Part shown: positions 1 through 12,800 of the stretch, in pieces
How positions within the stretch are numbered: the stretch's first letter is position 1
Layout of the letters: each line of letters begins with the position of its first letter
Source of the DNA: Luscinia megarhynchos
Lineage: Eukaryota > Chordata > Aves > Passeriformes > Turdidae
DNA: 64,000 bases
Direction of reading: 5' to 3'
Assembly (NCBI GenBank): GCA_034336665.1
Contig: CM067570.1
Span: 26,555,002 to 26,619,001 of the forward strand
Made by a program: the position numbers and the translations under genes
The notes under the pieces: generated by a model
Seen by the model: the letters and a program-made list of their open reading frames with translations, nothing else
What the model was told of the DNA's origin: nothing
Database searches by the model: none

Positions 1-3000
1 CCTTTTTTTTATGAGGAAGGGAGTTAGAGGAGTGAGACACTGTTGGAGTCTGACAGTTTAGGCATCAACAAAAATACAACATACTCCAGTGATGTTGCTC
101 TGTCAACACTTTGGAACAAACCCCAGTAGCTCCTTGAAGCTGTACTGATTGACAAGCTGCTGACAAGCCCAAGCAAGTTTGAGGGATGTTAGTACTGTTA
201 GTGTCTCTGCTGTATTTGAGCTGAGGTTACATGCAAATTCAGGAGATGGTCCTGATAAGCTCTGCATTAGTCTTTAAGTATTACACTTTTTTTTCTTGCA
301 CATATTTCCCTTCCAGCATGAACATGACCCACAGGAAGTGTGAAAAGACAACTGATAAGAATCTCTAATCCAGTTGCATACTTCACAAAAGAATCCTGCA
401 CATAATCCAAAAACTAGAACTGTCCCTGTCAAACTTTTGGCACAAAAAGCTAGAATGATGTGATGAGAATGTAAATATAAAGCTCAATCACCTGTACTAG
501 GTGACTACAAGTGTTACAGGATTACTGACCAGCCATGCTATTTTGTAATTGAAGAAATGGTATTTCAAGTTTTCTTTATATTAATAGGAAATATATATAT
601 ATTGTAGAAAGTACCTTGTAGGAAAAGATGGTACATGACATATTTTTCAATGATCCCGTAGATTATATTCTTCCAGTATTAGTTCAATATTATTTAAATG
701 TTCACAGTGCTGGAAGGTTATCTGATCACCATATTAGCATATGCACAATGTTTACATAGCAAACCAGATTACATGAATTTTCATTCTGATCACTAGTACA
801 GCTTGACAGTAAGAAGAAAAACAAAAGATGGCATAAATCAATTTCACTGAAATCCTTCCCTCTGCAGAGCACAATCTAGTAGAACTGAAAATGCCAAAAG
901 ACTTATAGTTATTCAAGTTCATTTTGTGTAATTTTTTATCTACCTTCACTAACATTGTTCTCTTTAGCAGCCAGCCAGCACAGTGTGATCTGATAAATGC
1001 ACCATAATTAAAGGTCTATTTGCAATTTTCTTTTAAGCTCTCTTTACAAACAATTAGAAATTTATTGCCTCATCACAAAAACCTCCTTAAGCTAAAAACT
1101 GACATAGAAAATATTTTCCTGAAATAACATTTCCACATTTTAGTTTTTTAGAAATGAAGACATTGTCTCACAATTTGCCAGTTTTAACAATGGTGAGTAT
1201 GAGTTGCACCATGGCTTGTTAGCATCCTGCACATTTTTACACAAACTCGTAAAGTATTTCTTTCCTATTGAAGTTTCAGTTCTGATCTGATTCCTGAGGT
1301 ATCTGAATACCTTACTGGTTTTATATATTTTAGCCTAAACACACTCCAGCAATAAGAAGACAGTTGTTGAGCTCCTGCTACAAGAAAAGAGGTAACTTTC
1401 CCAAAAGCACATTGGGAAGTGGCCTCAAAGACAGGTCTGGCTTTCTGGTGTAATATCAGCTGAAATTTTTCAAGATAATTATTCTCTTTTTGTGTTTAGT
1501 AAGCTAGATTTCTCATTAGTCTGACAATAGTGAGATCTGAAAGGAGATACTCTTCATCCACAATGACACACACAAAATCAAGTCTACCTGCATGGCCTCA
1601 AAACCTGTGTGCTCTGTGTTTTACTGACAATGGCAAACACACCTATGACTGACTGGGAGGGAAGAGGGGAGACACAGCACCATAAAATATAGACAACAGC
1701 TAAGAAATGTAATCCACCTTTGAATCTCACCTCTTTAATCTAGCTTCACCAACTTGTTAAAAGAATACCGTGATGAAGTAATTGTAGAAGACAAAGGAGT
1801 CAGAAAGGGGACATGTATCTCATTGAAACTCCCCCCGGTTAGATAAACTATGTCTGTTCTCTCCACTAATGCACAGCAAGGGTGATCCCAGCCTGCTGGA
1901 GGTCCTGAGAAGAGTGCCAGCACAAGCCCCTCTCCAGGCAGAGCTGTTGGATCAGATTCTCCCAGACTGCCCAGGCAGCAGGGCCAGGGCCCAGTGGGCC
2001 TTGGTCAAAGCACTGATCTTTGAAGGCACCTGAAAACCCAGCAGGGCCAAGGAAACCTGGATGCAAGGAGATTATTTTTATCTTCTCTGTGCTGACAAGG
2101 TTAAGGACTGGATCACGTGACTGATGGGCAAAAAACATCACAACAAACTGCAGGAGGATTTGAAAACCCGGACTTTAGAAGCATAAGGACTAAGAAAGGA
2201 ACTGCCTGGAAATGGAGAGAAAAACAGCACAGAACTCTGTTCAGTGTAAAGCAATGCTAGTCCTGGCCATTCCAGCCATCTGCCCATCTCCAGACCACCA
2301 CAGCACAAACAGGCAGCTCTCATCTGGCACCACTGATTCTGGGCTACAGGCGACAGAAAACCATCCTTACAGTTTGTCAAGTAGGGGTCCCAGGAAGGGG
2401 CAACTGTGTTCTCACTGTTCTGCAACTGTGAGCACTGGCACCACTGCTCACTACCCCACACTGAGTCAGTGCAGACACAACTATATAAGTACAGACATAA
2501 TTCTGTTATTTTAGATTACTTTTTCCCCCGTTCAGTCACTCCTCTGCTTTAATTTAAAAAACAATACAAAAACTGCTTAGTTTTCCCCAAACTTATAGCA
2601 TATGCTTTCTAATTTTTTACCCTGAATCTATTTTATTATATTTTTAAATGGTCAGTATTGCCAAACAGCATCACATCAGAATAATTTTTCAATCTAGTCT
2701 ATGGTAAACCTTTCAACTGCTTTTTCTTCACTCCAAAAATTCAGCTGTGTTGGTTTTCAAGCTTTTACACAGCTCTGGACATATCAACATGTTAGAAAAG
2801 AGTAGAGAAGCTTGTATTTATGTGCTTCAGTTCTGCATGCAGGGTAATTAAACCTGGTTCTTACTGCTTTCTACAGACTATTTGTGGCTGGCAGCAGACC
2901 ATATGGGCAAGTAGCAGATGTTTCCTTTTAGTTTTCCATATGACTGTATGAATGCCCAATATGTGAAAATTATTTTCTGGCAAGAGGTGTTACGGGGAAC

Positions 3001-6000
3001 TGTGGCTCCTTTTGTGCTCAACACATTTCACTCAGATTTCCTGGGGCTCTCCTTTTATCCCCGGGATGGTTTTTCAGTCTCTTGGTGGAAAAGAAGGGAG
3101 AACACAGTTAATGCCTGTAGGTTTTAAGCTTGGCAACAAATATCTCAAGTGCACTCTAGTGGGAGGAGAGCTCATTTAGGTTTTTTAACCTTCTCCTGCA
3201 ACTTAAGGGACTATTTGGTAACCTCCTTTTCTATGCTCTACACTACCGTGGGATATGGCTACACTGATGTATTTTACATTGAAGTAGTAAGGGGAGCACC
3301 TTATGTTCTCACACACACAAGGTATTCCTGAAAACCATATACCAAAGCTGAATGAAATCAGGAGAATTACTGGATCAAAGAGTACTATCAAGGTTTTTTC
3401 CCCTTAGAAACACTGCCCTTCAGTTTGCTTTGCTGAGTGCTCTCATAACCTTGGGAAAGCAATGTCACAGAAAGCCCAGCAAGAGCAGGGGTGACCAGAG
3501 TGCTGGATCACAGCAGGAGCACAATCCACATGAGACTGCTAAAGACTTCTTGTGGGGCATAGCTTGTAAAATGCAGTAGTGTCTTCTGGCACGAAAAGAA
3601 CTGAATAAATGCAAGCTGTTATCACTTCTTCTGAGCACACAGAGAATTACTCCAGTTAGTGAGTAGAAACTTTAGTGAGGCTCTTTAAGGAAGAGGAAGT
3701 GAGCCCAATGCAATGTTTTTAAATAAACATCTTTCTGGGATTGTTATTTGCCCCATTTTACTACAAAGTCAAAACTACAGTAAGCATTGCATTTTCCCCC
3801 AAGCTTTTACAGGGTTTCACAGCACATCTGCTCCCTAGCACTGTTTTTCAGACTGTGGGAGGGTATCCACTATTTTGCCAGGTAGGTGACATCTTAAATA
3901 GCAGAATAGTACATCTTCAGAAGTAACTTTCAAGCTGTGAAATACTGAGCCAGAGAGAAAAATGGATCTTCACTGGCAGTTATCACTCAAAAGTTTCTGC
4001 TGTTAAAAGAAGAAGCTCTTGTCAATGTTTCTGTTTTCAGGACATCTTAGGCCACATGTGCTATTCATTTAACTCCATAATAATGGTTTCTTTTACTCTC
4101 TGGAAGTAGGAGGAAGATACATGATATTATCTTTGCAATCTTCATTCTTTCTCTGATTGGTAAAACAATGGAAAGATCATCCCAAAAATCGAAAATACTA
4201 CTGACTCTGGCAATGCAGTTTTCATTCTGACCTTGATAGCAAAAAAGGACACAGTAGTGGTCTTATATCCTACTATCAAAGGAAGAAAAATAAACTCAAA
4301 AGAGACAAATTAGTGTGTGTTTCAGCATTCAGCTGCAATGCAAGATAAAAGCTGACTTCATTTAGCTTCACTAAAACCCTTAGGTGGTGACAGCTGTGTG
4401 TAACAGGAAGGGGTTACAGTACTGAGCTCATTCCAGTATTCCTGGCAGTTCTGAACACAGCACTTGGTGGCTGTGGTATCCATCCCAAACAGCCTACACT
4501 CCAACAGGAACTGGGAGAGGAACTTGGAAAAAGCTTTGGAATCACAATGGACACCTGACATCATGCCCTTGCTTTGGTCACTCCATAGCATTTTGGGAGC
4601 AACAGTTCAGCTGAATTCCTTAATTTTCCCATGACAGACAAGTTGACTGTGTCAGTGAAGCTCCATGCCAAAGGAGGGTAATAAATATGCTCACTTAAAA
4701 CCTTATCCTCCTGCTAGCACTAGGGATGTTTTGTTCAATTCTGGAGCAAGGAAACTCCCATGCAAGTAACACACACTAAACCGTGCAGCTCAGGAATACA
4801 ATGGGATCCTTGTATGAGGTCTGAAGCTGTACCTATCACTGCTTCAGGTGATTTCCACCCAAATCCAGTAAATCTACAGCAGCTGTCAGGGACTTTTTGG
4901 AAACAAGGTATTAAAACAGCTGTGCCCATCTTTCTCCAAGTTTAGGCCAGAAGATCATATGAAATATCACAAAACTCTCTTTAATTTTAGCAACGAAGGT
5001 GTTAAGTCAGGCAGTTTACTACTTAAACAAAAAATCCCCTTCATTCATTTGAAGAAAAACCTAAATGTTAGACTTATGAGCTGCCAAAAGCAACATAGCC
5101 AGCACTGAGATTTCCATAAACATCTTCTGACATTGTACTGTCCTCGTTGCAATGTTATGCTGAGGCACAAATATTCAGACCACAGATCTGTTACATTCTA
5201 GAGCTTCCAGCAGACTCCACTTCAATAATTTTTAGGCACTGAAGCTGGTAGGAGGCAAAATGAAATGAAGCCTATTGAAAAGTTTTCCAGGCTATTTTCA
5301 TCCTTTTAAGTACTTGCATTTACAAACCCTTTTGGGGTATTTTAGTATTAGGCAATACACTTCACTTTTTTTCAAATTAAAGTATGAATACATGAAAAAT
5401 GAAGAATTTCAGTTCTGAACTTACTACCTCTCTGCACTTTTAGATCATGACAGAATTCTAAGTCTGTTCCATGACCAGAGTGATAACTGCTTAAAGACTG
5501 AATTGCCTGTGACTGCCTGCAGCCAAGGTGAAACATAAAATATTTTTAACACTGGTGCCAAAAATAAAAAAAGTGAGTGAACTGCATAGCGACTATAGAT
5601 TCAACTATAGTTTTCTCTGAGAAAAGGTCCCCTCTGAGAACTAATAAAAAAAGATGCAAGGAGTTGATGAACTCTGCTCAATTTTTCAATCCCAATCTTA
5701 TTACTACATTTAAGGGCATAAGCAAACATCACTGTAATGGCTCCAGAACAATTCCGACATTACCGAATTTCTTACAATGGGTGATCACAGCTCATATTCA
5801 CTGGAGAGGCAGAAACAGAGCTCTCCCTGCTATACAGGAAAGTACACTGGGGGTCAGTGAACCAGAATCTTCCCCAAAATCAACTCAGCAGCACTTGGAT
5901 TTTCTGCCCATACAGAAGTAGAGTCCCAATGGCCCTAAAGTTACTTTAGATGAATCTTTGAAGACAACGAATACAACACTGAAGTCCAAAGTTAACAAAA

Positions 6001-6890
6001 TCCTGCCAATACTACTGCTCTTTCATAAGACACACTCATAAAACTACTGACAAATATTGTGATTGAATTAAAGGGGAAAGGTTTTTCACTCTTTTCTGAT
6101 TTGTAACCAAGTATTGTACATTTTAACATGATTTCTTCTATTTACGTCAACACTGTCTAATGCATAGATTTTATATGACATCTATGCTTAACCAAGGCCA
6201 AGTGAAACTCAAAGCAGAAAATACTTTTCTATAAGAATATACCAAATATGCAACTTGCTACTACAGCAATTATTTCTGCTGTAAGTTTTGAAAGGGCGTA
6301 GGTATACATGCTGAACCTCAGCAGTAATCAAAATTACAATGGAAAAAATAGATTAAAGACATAAAAAAATGAGGAAAAAGAATGAACTAGAGATGCAAAT
6401 TGGAAATTAAATGATGGATGGGAAACTTAGAAGAAACTATGAGGGAAAGTTAAGAGAACAATGGTAGGATAAGAAGCAAAGATGGGACATGAAGAGACAG
6501 TAAAGAACTGTCTGCCAAAGGGGATAAGATCAAAGATTCAGTAGGAAGAAGAGCTTTACAGAAGGTGAAAGAGACTTCAGAAAATCCCAGACAAGATATT
6601 TAGAACAGCTTTCATTTGCTCATATATGTTGCCGTGAATCTGATACAAAAGAATTAGGTCAAGATGATAATTTAGAAGTAAAAAAACTTGAGTTTTTTTT
6701 CAAAGAACTTCATGTATGTATACAATACATGCATATATTACTTCCTGGCTAGTGGGGAGTGTCATTACTGAATGGCAACATGGCTTTTTTTTTGATGAAA
6801 CCAAACGCCAACCCCTCCCACTAATGCCAGTGGCTTAATTAGTCCCTTTTCTAAGTGGAGCTGATGGATCTCTGCAGCTAATTTACCTAC
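1..6890 (-). other. SPATS2L: SPATS2L intron, incomplete (continues past the window's left edge)
   Basis: This stretch lies downstream, in transcript sense, of the donor GTAGGT that follows the exon at 6891-7026. I searched the minus strand for the next expected SPATS2L segment, the coiled-coil stretch that follows the AELH residues in mammals, and did not find it. The intron is therefore at least 6.9 kb. Short open frames such as 4358-4591, 752-955 and 5577-5921 resemble no family I know. A purine-rich tract is at about 6340-6560. No recognisable transposon was seen. Confidence 0.7.
6340..6560 (+). repeat. Purine-rich low-complexity tract
   Basis: The plus strand is strongly enriched in A and G over about 220 bases, with runs such as gaggaaaaagaatga and aggaagaagag. 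In the SPATS2L transcript this would be a pyrimidine-rich stretch about 330-550 nt downstream of the donor at 6890. It is imperfect and has no fixed repeat unit. Confidence 0.5.
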
Positions 6891-7026
6891 CAGCTGTGTA
6901 ATTCTGCAAAAGCAGCTTTGATCTTCTTCACTGAATTATCCACTTCCTCTTTGATCATCACACGGTATCTGGTTAGAGAAACAGTGCAACGCTGCAAGTC
7001 TTTTACTGACTTTTCAATGTTTGGCC
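6891..7026 (-). CDS. SPATS2L: SPATS2L coding exon: start of the conserved SPATS2-family central domain (residues 215-258)
   Basis: This is the most downstream exon in the window. It translates as PNIEKSVKDLQRCTVSL followed by TRYRVMIKEEVDNSVKK and IKAAFAELHS, nearly identical to mammalian SPATS2L as I remember it. It is the start of the conserved family region (DUF1387) that continues as a long, charged, probably coiled-coil helix. The 136-nt exon enters with two bases completing a glycine codon and leaves with TG of a split codon, most likely Cys. The acceptor is a strong pyrimidine tract ending TATTTTAG. The donor is CTG|GTAGGT. Sequence identity separates it from the paralogue SPATS2, which has SLARYRVVVKEEMD here. 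The following exon lies outside the window. Confidence 0.93.
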
Positions 7027-7440
7027 CTAAAATAGAAAACAAAAATTGCATGGTAGTCAGAAAGTTGGTTTTAGTTTTCCTGAATGAGGCACCAGGAATA
7101 GTTCAACATATTTGCCCAGATTAGAATGAAGTGGTTGTTCTACTGAAGTCCATAAATCCAACTTTTCCACAGTCCCTCCCTAGTGCTCTTCAGTTTCTAT
7201 ACATGTTTGCTGAAATGTATCCCCCAAATCAAATAAATATTAGAAAGGCATTATTATTTCAAATTATTCAGTTTAATATGTTAAATAAACCATAAATTGT
7301 TTTTTTAATTTTGTTATAATTCTGCTCTTGTACTTTCCAACATAACACTTCCTAACTTATGTGAATTCAGAGTTGTTTTTTTCCTAGAGGCCTCAGCTGT
7401 TTTTTGACCTCAGAACACAGCAACCAGAGATCCAATTTAC
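7027..7440 (-). other. SPATS2L: SPATS2L intron, 414 bp
   Basis: This short intron separates the linker exon from the exon starting the conserved central domain. Its donor is GAG|GTAAAT and its acceptor is TATTTTAG|GG. If retained, the frame continues about 24 codons and stops at about 7367, giving a truncated protein. No other feature was seen in it. Confidence 0.85.
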
Positions 7441-7641
7441 CTCTTTTTTTGACTGAATCATCTGTCTTTGTTTCAAGTTGGGTTGACGCATTGGGTGATT
7501 TAACTGAGGAAGATTTTGACTTTGGCCTGCCTAGGTTACACTGGAGTTGAACTGATGACTGAAGGGGCTCATGCTGTTCTACTCCATTCACAGTCTTTGG
7601 GTTTAATTCCACAGATACTCTCTGGCGCTCTCGTTCTCTGT
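7441..7641 (-). CDS. SPATS2L: SPATS2L coding exon: serine/lysine-rich linker (residues 147-214)
   Basis: The exon encodes a hydrophilic, probably disordered linker starting DRERERQRVSVELNPKTVNG. It includes LGRPKSKSSSVKSPNAS and ends TDDSVKKRG, running directly into the conserved PNIEK segment. From memory, the long mammalian SPATS2L isoform has a similar KPKAK/SPVKS/KKRGPNIEK stretch here, so I take this as an orthologous exon rather than a bird-specific insertion. The acceptor is CTTTCTTGCAG|AC and the donor is GAG|GTAAAT. The exon is 201 nt with phase 1 at both ends, so leaving it out would keep the frame. It is less conserved than the flanking exons. The repeated Ser/Lys positions could be phosphorylation sites, but that is inference. 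Confidence 0.88.
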
Positions 7642-10600
7642 CTGCAAGAAAGCATTAAGGAAGAAAAACAGGGAGCTGTAAGATCAAGAAAGGTATGAAG
7701 CTTTACTGTTAAGTCAGAATGACTTTATGGTGCTCTCCTGGCACACATCCTACAGAACCTCAGAGAGCTATGACAACAAATGAAATTGTTTTGGTAATGA
7801 AACACTAATTGGAACACTTCCTTGTTTCAACAGTGTATAAAAGAAAAACCTCAATAAAAAGATCAACTCTCATGCCAACAGGGAAAATACCTCATAACGT
7901 AAAAAGCATGCTACCAATTATAGTATTTGCCCAAATATGTATATATATAGTACACAAAAAAATGTTCCTAATTTTATCAGCATTTTAAAAGCACTGATTA
8001 AACATTCCTACCTGAAATGCTTACCTTGCCTGACCACAGATTTCTATCAAAAGCTGCTGCTAAGAGGAACCAAGCAGGAAATGAAAGTATGTCAAAGATT
8101 AGGCTCCTGGGTTCAACAGCTTCAGTGGGATAAGACAACAATGCCTGAGTCTGTCTGGCTGCCACAAGACTACCTGGTTTCCTCTTTCCAAAACTCCAAA
8201 GGGATTCAAGATAGCAGCATCATAACAGAGGAACAAGCAGCCAAAGCATGATTGTGAAAACTGACAGGCAAGGCCAGCTTTACTGCCACTGTGAATTTTA
8301 GTTAAGAAAACGAGCACAGAAAGTGATTTGTTGCGTTAACTCATTTTTCTAATTTTTGTACTCGCTTTGATGAATGGATAATTCTTCATTCTGAAGATGT
8401 TTTTTATGCATCACTTTATTCAACTGATGATGCGTGGTGTCTGGAGAAAAAGGACTTGTCAGATTAATAACTGGATTGTGGCCCATGGAATAGGATAAAC
8501 ATTGCTGGGATTGAGGGGTATCACATGGATAGGTGCAGCACACCAACTTTTGCCCTGGCTGGCCATTACAATGGGTGGAAAGCACATCTTGGTATGTTTA
8601 GTTGCAATCACGTAATACCAGAGAAACAAGGAGGAACATCAGTGCTCACATTTTAAATCAGTTTTTAAGGGCTTTAAAAAGTTGAGTCTGAAAACAGAAA
8701 GGTATCTTGCATAAAACAGTATGTAAGAAAGTAGTGAAAGAAGTAAAAGAAACCTGTGAATCTGTGAAAGCAAGAAACACCAGTAGTGCACACTCTGAAC
8801 ACGTCAAAGGTTTGATGTCGACACTGGTCTTGCACACAGTGAGGAACTCTCCTGTGAGAGAGCTGCCACTAACCCTGTTCAACCCTGCCCGCATCTCACC
8901 CCAATGCAAACAGAACATCCTTTATAAATCAAGGCTTTCTACTGTCAGTTGAGGCTGCCCTTCCTACATAACTAACAGGTAATTAGAAATCAGCAGTCTA
9001 GAAGCTAACCTATAAAGAAAGGCCAGAGCTCTTCGGTTCTGTCCCTAAGATTTGATCTGAAATTCATTGTTAATGTGCATAATTGTTTTTACTGCATTTA
9101 ATTAGCAGCTTTGGTACACCTGTCAAGACAATTACAAACTTGACAGCTTTCTGCCTAAAGAAGGTCACCTAGAACAACAATTATACTCTAAATTAAACTT
9201 TTGATTATCTTTTGTCTGCAATATAGTTTGACTCTGTTTCTTCCAAAACTACACATGAGCTACTTGGAAACCCAACAGAAAGATGCCCAGCATGGGCTAG
9301 CAAACAGTAGTTTTGTATGCTGCAGCTGAACTTTTAAATTTGACTGAAGACAATCAACACAACTAAAAATAAATTAAGTCTGCAGCAAGTCTCTGAATAC
9401 TTGCACCAGCTAAGATACATGTGTAACAAATTATAGGAACCAAGTCTCTGTCAAATATCTGCAAGAGAAATCAAAAGTCCGGGTAAGAGTAGCTGCAAGT
9501 AAACTGTTACATGGTTCAGTATGTGGTGGCTTGGAATTTCAGCACCAGTCTATGGTGTGACATCCACTGCATTAACAGTCAAGTATGACCACACCTGCCA
9601 GTACTGGCAACAGCCCAGATTAACTTGCTCTGAAATCTGCTGAGCTGCCATATTCACAATGAGTGGTTTATCTTTTTGCAGCAGCTTGCCATTCAATACC
9701 TTTCAAATCAAGTGAACCTCATAGATTCTTTGGCTGAAAGAGGAAAAAAGCTGTATGATTGATCCCTGAGATATAAACAGGAAAGTTTGAAAGAGTCATT
9801 AAAAATCTTCCTACATAAAAAGTAAGTAGGGAAGAGATGAGGATCTGATTTTACCAAGGTCCCTGCAAAAGCAATAGCATAACAAGGCAGCACTAAATAT
9901 TCTTTCTGTGCATTCACACTGCTTCTTTACAAGGCCATGCAAAGAAAGTGTAACAGCAACTAAAGATGTCTAAGAAAAAGGAAGATGCAATAATGGCAGG
10001 AAATAAGTAGATACCAAATGTTTCAGCCTCTAATTTTCTATGGAGAAATGCTGCATCCTCCCATCTGGTTCCTCAAGTCCCTTCCAGGCTGCCAGGATTT
10101 TATGGCTCTAAAAGTCCTAATCTCATAGACTAGAAGCTGGTATAGGCAAAGCTTCAACTTCATGTTCCTCACAGGGTGGAAAGCATTAGGGACTGTCAAA
10201 GACATCTACAATCCTTCTGAGCTGTGAGCCCTCTGAAGGAGATGGTAAAATGACTGCTGTAACATTCATCTGATAGAAAAGGAACCCAAAACAAGCCAGA
10301 CAAGGACAATACAAAGGAGATTACAACACAAGAGAGAGCAATATGAAACAGGTGCACTTTGGACTCACTGCAACATTTCATACTGCTTTGAAAGAGTTTC
10401 TATGACTTGCTCAGAAACTGCAAGGGCACAGCTGCTGGCCCCTAAAGGATCCTGATCACCCCAGCAGAAATGCAACAATCTAAATATAGGTGGCTTTTGA
10501 CCCTAAGAAAGTAGTTATCATACTGACTGCAAAGAAAAGGATATTAGTGCAACTGAAAGTGAAGAAGAAATTATTTTCTTCTATTAAAAATTTGCCAGGA

Positions 10601-12083
10601 AATTATTTTATTATGTAAGGGAAATTTGAATATTAAAGTTTCAGGTTTCATTTTCTCTCTATTTCCTTTCTTTTTTTTTTTGGCTAAAGCAAAGAAAAAT
10701 TTCCAGATACTTTTTGCCCTTTATATGTATAACTAACTCTTAACTATTTCAAAGAGAAAAAGCAGGATTTAAATGCACTGACCCATAAAAAGATCACTAA
10801 CAGTATGGGTACTCTTCTTGCCTTCTGTACCCCCTAGAAAACACTCCCCATGCATAGGCAATTAAGTCTACATATCTTTATTCATGCATGTATCATTTCA
10901 AAAAATGCCACTCTAAGAAGTCTGGTTCATACCACAAACAAGTGGCAAAAATGCTTTTGGTATTATGGAAATTCAGAATTTTCTGGGTTATGGCATATTT
11001 TAGCCAAAGCTAAGTGGGAGCCTAGCAAGGGCAGGGAGTGTACCTCTGGCCCTTTGTAAGGCATCACAATTTCTTGGTATGCAGTTTGTTTGACTGCTAT
11101 AGGCTGCATAGCCTTCATTTAATTAACCAGAGGCTGGCACCACTAAAGTCATCCAAAAGCAGCAGATAACTCATTTCAGGACAATTATTACTTTGGCACA
11201 CTCCATTAAAATGGGGTTTGAGAGCTGTATTTGCAACCATGGAAAAAGGGATTTCAAGGAAAGGTCTTAAGACACAGGAAGAAAATACTACTAACAGCAA
11301 TAATCTAGGCCTGTCAGACATCTGAAATGTGAAGAGCTGAAGAAACACTACCAGTACAGACAATTCAATATGAGCTTTATGAACTTGTAGGCAAAAATCT
11401 TCACAGAGCTTCTGCCCCACAGCAGTGAGTTTGTTCACACTGGTGTTGGTACAATCATAACTCTGTACTTACTACAGCGAGGAAGTTTCTTTCTCTGTGT
11501 TACTGCCCCTCCCAGTTTCAGAAATGGTAACTAGATAAACTAGACCCTGTGAGAAACTAAGTGCATGTACTAAAAGGCTATCACAGTGCCTTTCCACACC
11601 ACAAAGGCCCTCCCTGCCTTGCTATGAAAAGCCAGTGGAGGTCTACTGTGACTAGCCTGTGTAGGAAAGATAAGAAAAAGAAAAAACGGACCACTTTGGG
11701 CTAAGCAATAAAGAAATCCAGTAATGCGCCACAAGCTCACAGTGCTCAGGTAACTTTATCCCACATGAGCAACTTAATAATTTTGCTAACAATTTGACAC
11801 TCAAGCTATTTTCTAACCCTGCATTCTTCTGTATTTCTACCTGTAATATTCTGTATCATCTGGGCTGTGTACAGAAGAAAGACGTTTGGCAAGGGAACAT
11901 ATTGCAAGATGAATAGTGTGCAGATATAAATCTATCAGCATGACTTTGATAGTTATGTGCATTATTTTTACCACAAAAACATCTTTACATCATCTCCATG
12001 GCAATAAAAATACCATGATCTTTATGTCAGTGAAGGCTTGGCTACTGCCAGTTGAAAAGGTGCTCTCTGTCAAATGAACTGAC
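7642..12083 (-). other. SPATS2L: SPATS2L intron, 4.4 kb
   Basis: The intron is bounded by donor AAAG|GTCAGT (12083) and acceptor TTGCAG (7642). It is AT-rich unique-looking sequence. A short AT microsatellite is near 7936-7950 and a pyrimidine-rich tract is near 10650-10682. I saw no transposon or additional exon. The short open frames inside it, for example 7937-8251 and 11115-11438, match nothing recognisable. Confidence 0.8.
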
Positions 12084-12324
12084 CTTTGCTTTCTGGACAG
12101 TCCAGTGCTGACCCTACAAATCCAGAGCCTTTGTTCTCAAGAGAAGAGGTTTCCAGTTTCTGGTTGGCAGAACCACGGCCAGAGCTGTCCTTAGGGCATC
12201 CATTCATATGACAGTCATTTATTTGCTGAGGCTCTTGAGATGCCTTCTCAGGTCCACTATTCTTGGTTTTAGGATCTTTATTGCCTTGATGCTGTTTAGA
12301 TTTGCTTCTTTTTCTCCTATTGTT
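12084..12324 (-). CDS. SPATS2L: SPATS2L coding exon: basic nuclear/nucleolar targeting segment and acidic-polar linker (residues 67-146)
   Basis: The exon begins NNRRKRSKSKQHQGNKDPK, a strongly basic cluster that fits a nuclear or nucleolar localisation signal. This agrees with the reported nucleolar and stress-granule location of SPATS2L (family knowledge). The rest is polar and probably disordered: SQEPQQINDCHMNGCPKDSS, then GSANQKLETSSLENKGSG, ending DCPESK. The HMNGCPKDSS region parallels the mammalian MNGCEKDSS segment, which separates this gene from SPATS2. The exon is 241 nt, enters in phase 0 and leaves with one base of a split Asp codon. The acceptor is TCTCCATTTAG|AAC and the donor is AAAG|GTCAGT. 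Confidence 0.93.
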
Positions 12325-12750
12325 CTAAATGGAGAAATATCACAAGAACAGAGATATCACTCAATGCAAATCATACAAACTCAAAATACAATCAGTACAC
12401 TGAGCAATGTAAGTGGCTGTGACTATCCAGGATACAATTTCTTATTAGAAGTGTTCCTGTGCATGGGTTGTTTTGGGATTTGTCCCATGCTTATCCAGGG
12501 TCTGATTCCCACACCCAGCTACACTCATATGCTGTCCCAGAAATTCACTCAGAACACTGGGCTTAGTGAGATGATGACAGAAGAACAGAATTAAAAATAG
12601 TACACACATTTGATTTCAAGTACTGTCTACAGGTGTCAATGAAGTCACCTGTGATGGAAAAGGCCAAGTACTGACCCAAAATACTACAATTCAAGTACAA
12701 AGAGCTGACAAGCTATTTAAATGCCTTAACTCTCAAGAGCAAGTTCTTAC
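12325..12750 (-). other. SPATS2L: SPATS2L intron, 426 bp
   Basis: This short intron lies between the 50-nt exon and the basic-cluster exon. The donor is GAAG|GTAAGA and the acceptor ends CCATTTAG. It is ordinary sequence with no repeat or other signal seen. Confidence 0.85.
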
Positions 12751-12800
12751 CTTCTTTTTCCCTGTCATATTCCATTCCTTTAGAACCTGAGCTGCACTGC
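12751..12800 (-). CDS. SPATS2L: SPATS2L coding micro-exon: end of the UBA-like segment (residues 50-66)
   Basis: This 50-nt exon completes a split Gly codon and encodes SAAQVLKEWNMTGKKK. Mammalian SPATS2L has almost the same residues, and the paralogue has SEVLKEWTVTGKKK, so the VLKEW..TGKKK signature is a family hallmark. It links the N-terminal UBA-like helices to the basic tract in the next exon. The acceptor TTTCCTTTCTCTAG is strong and the donor is GAAG|GTAAGA. The exon leaves in phase 0. It is too short for ordinary open-frame detection and was found from its splice sites and translation. Confidence 0.95.
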
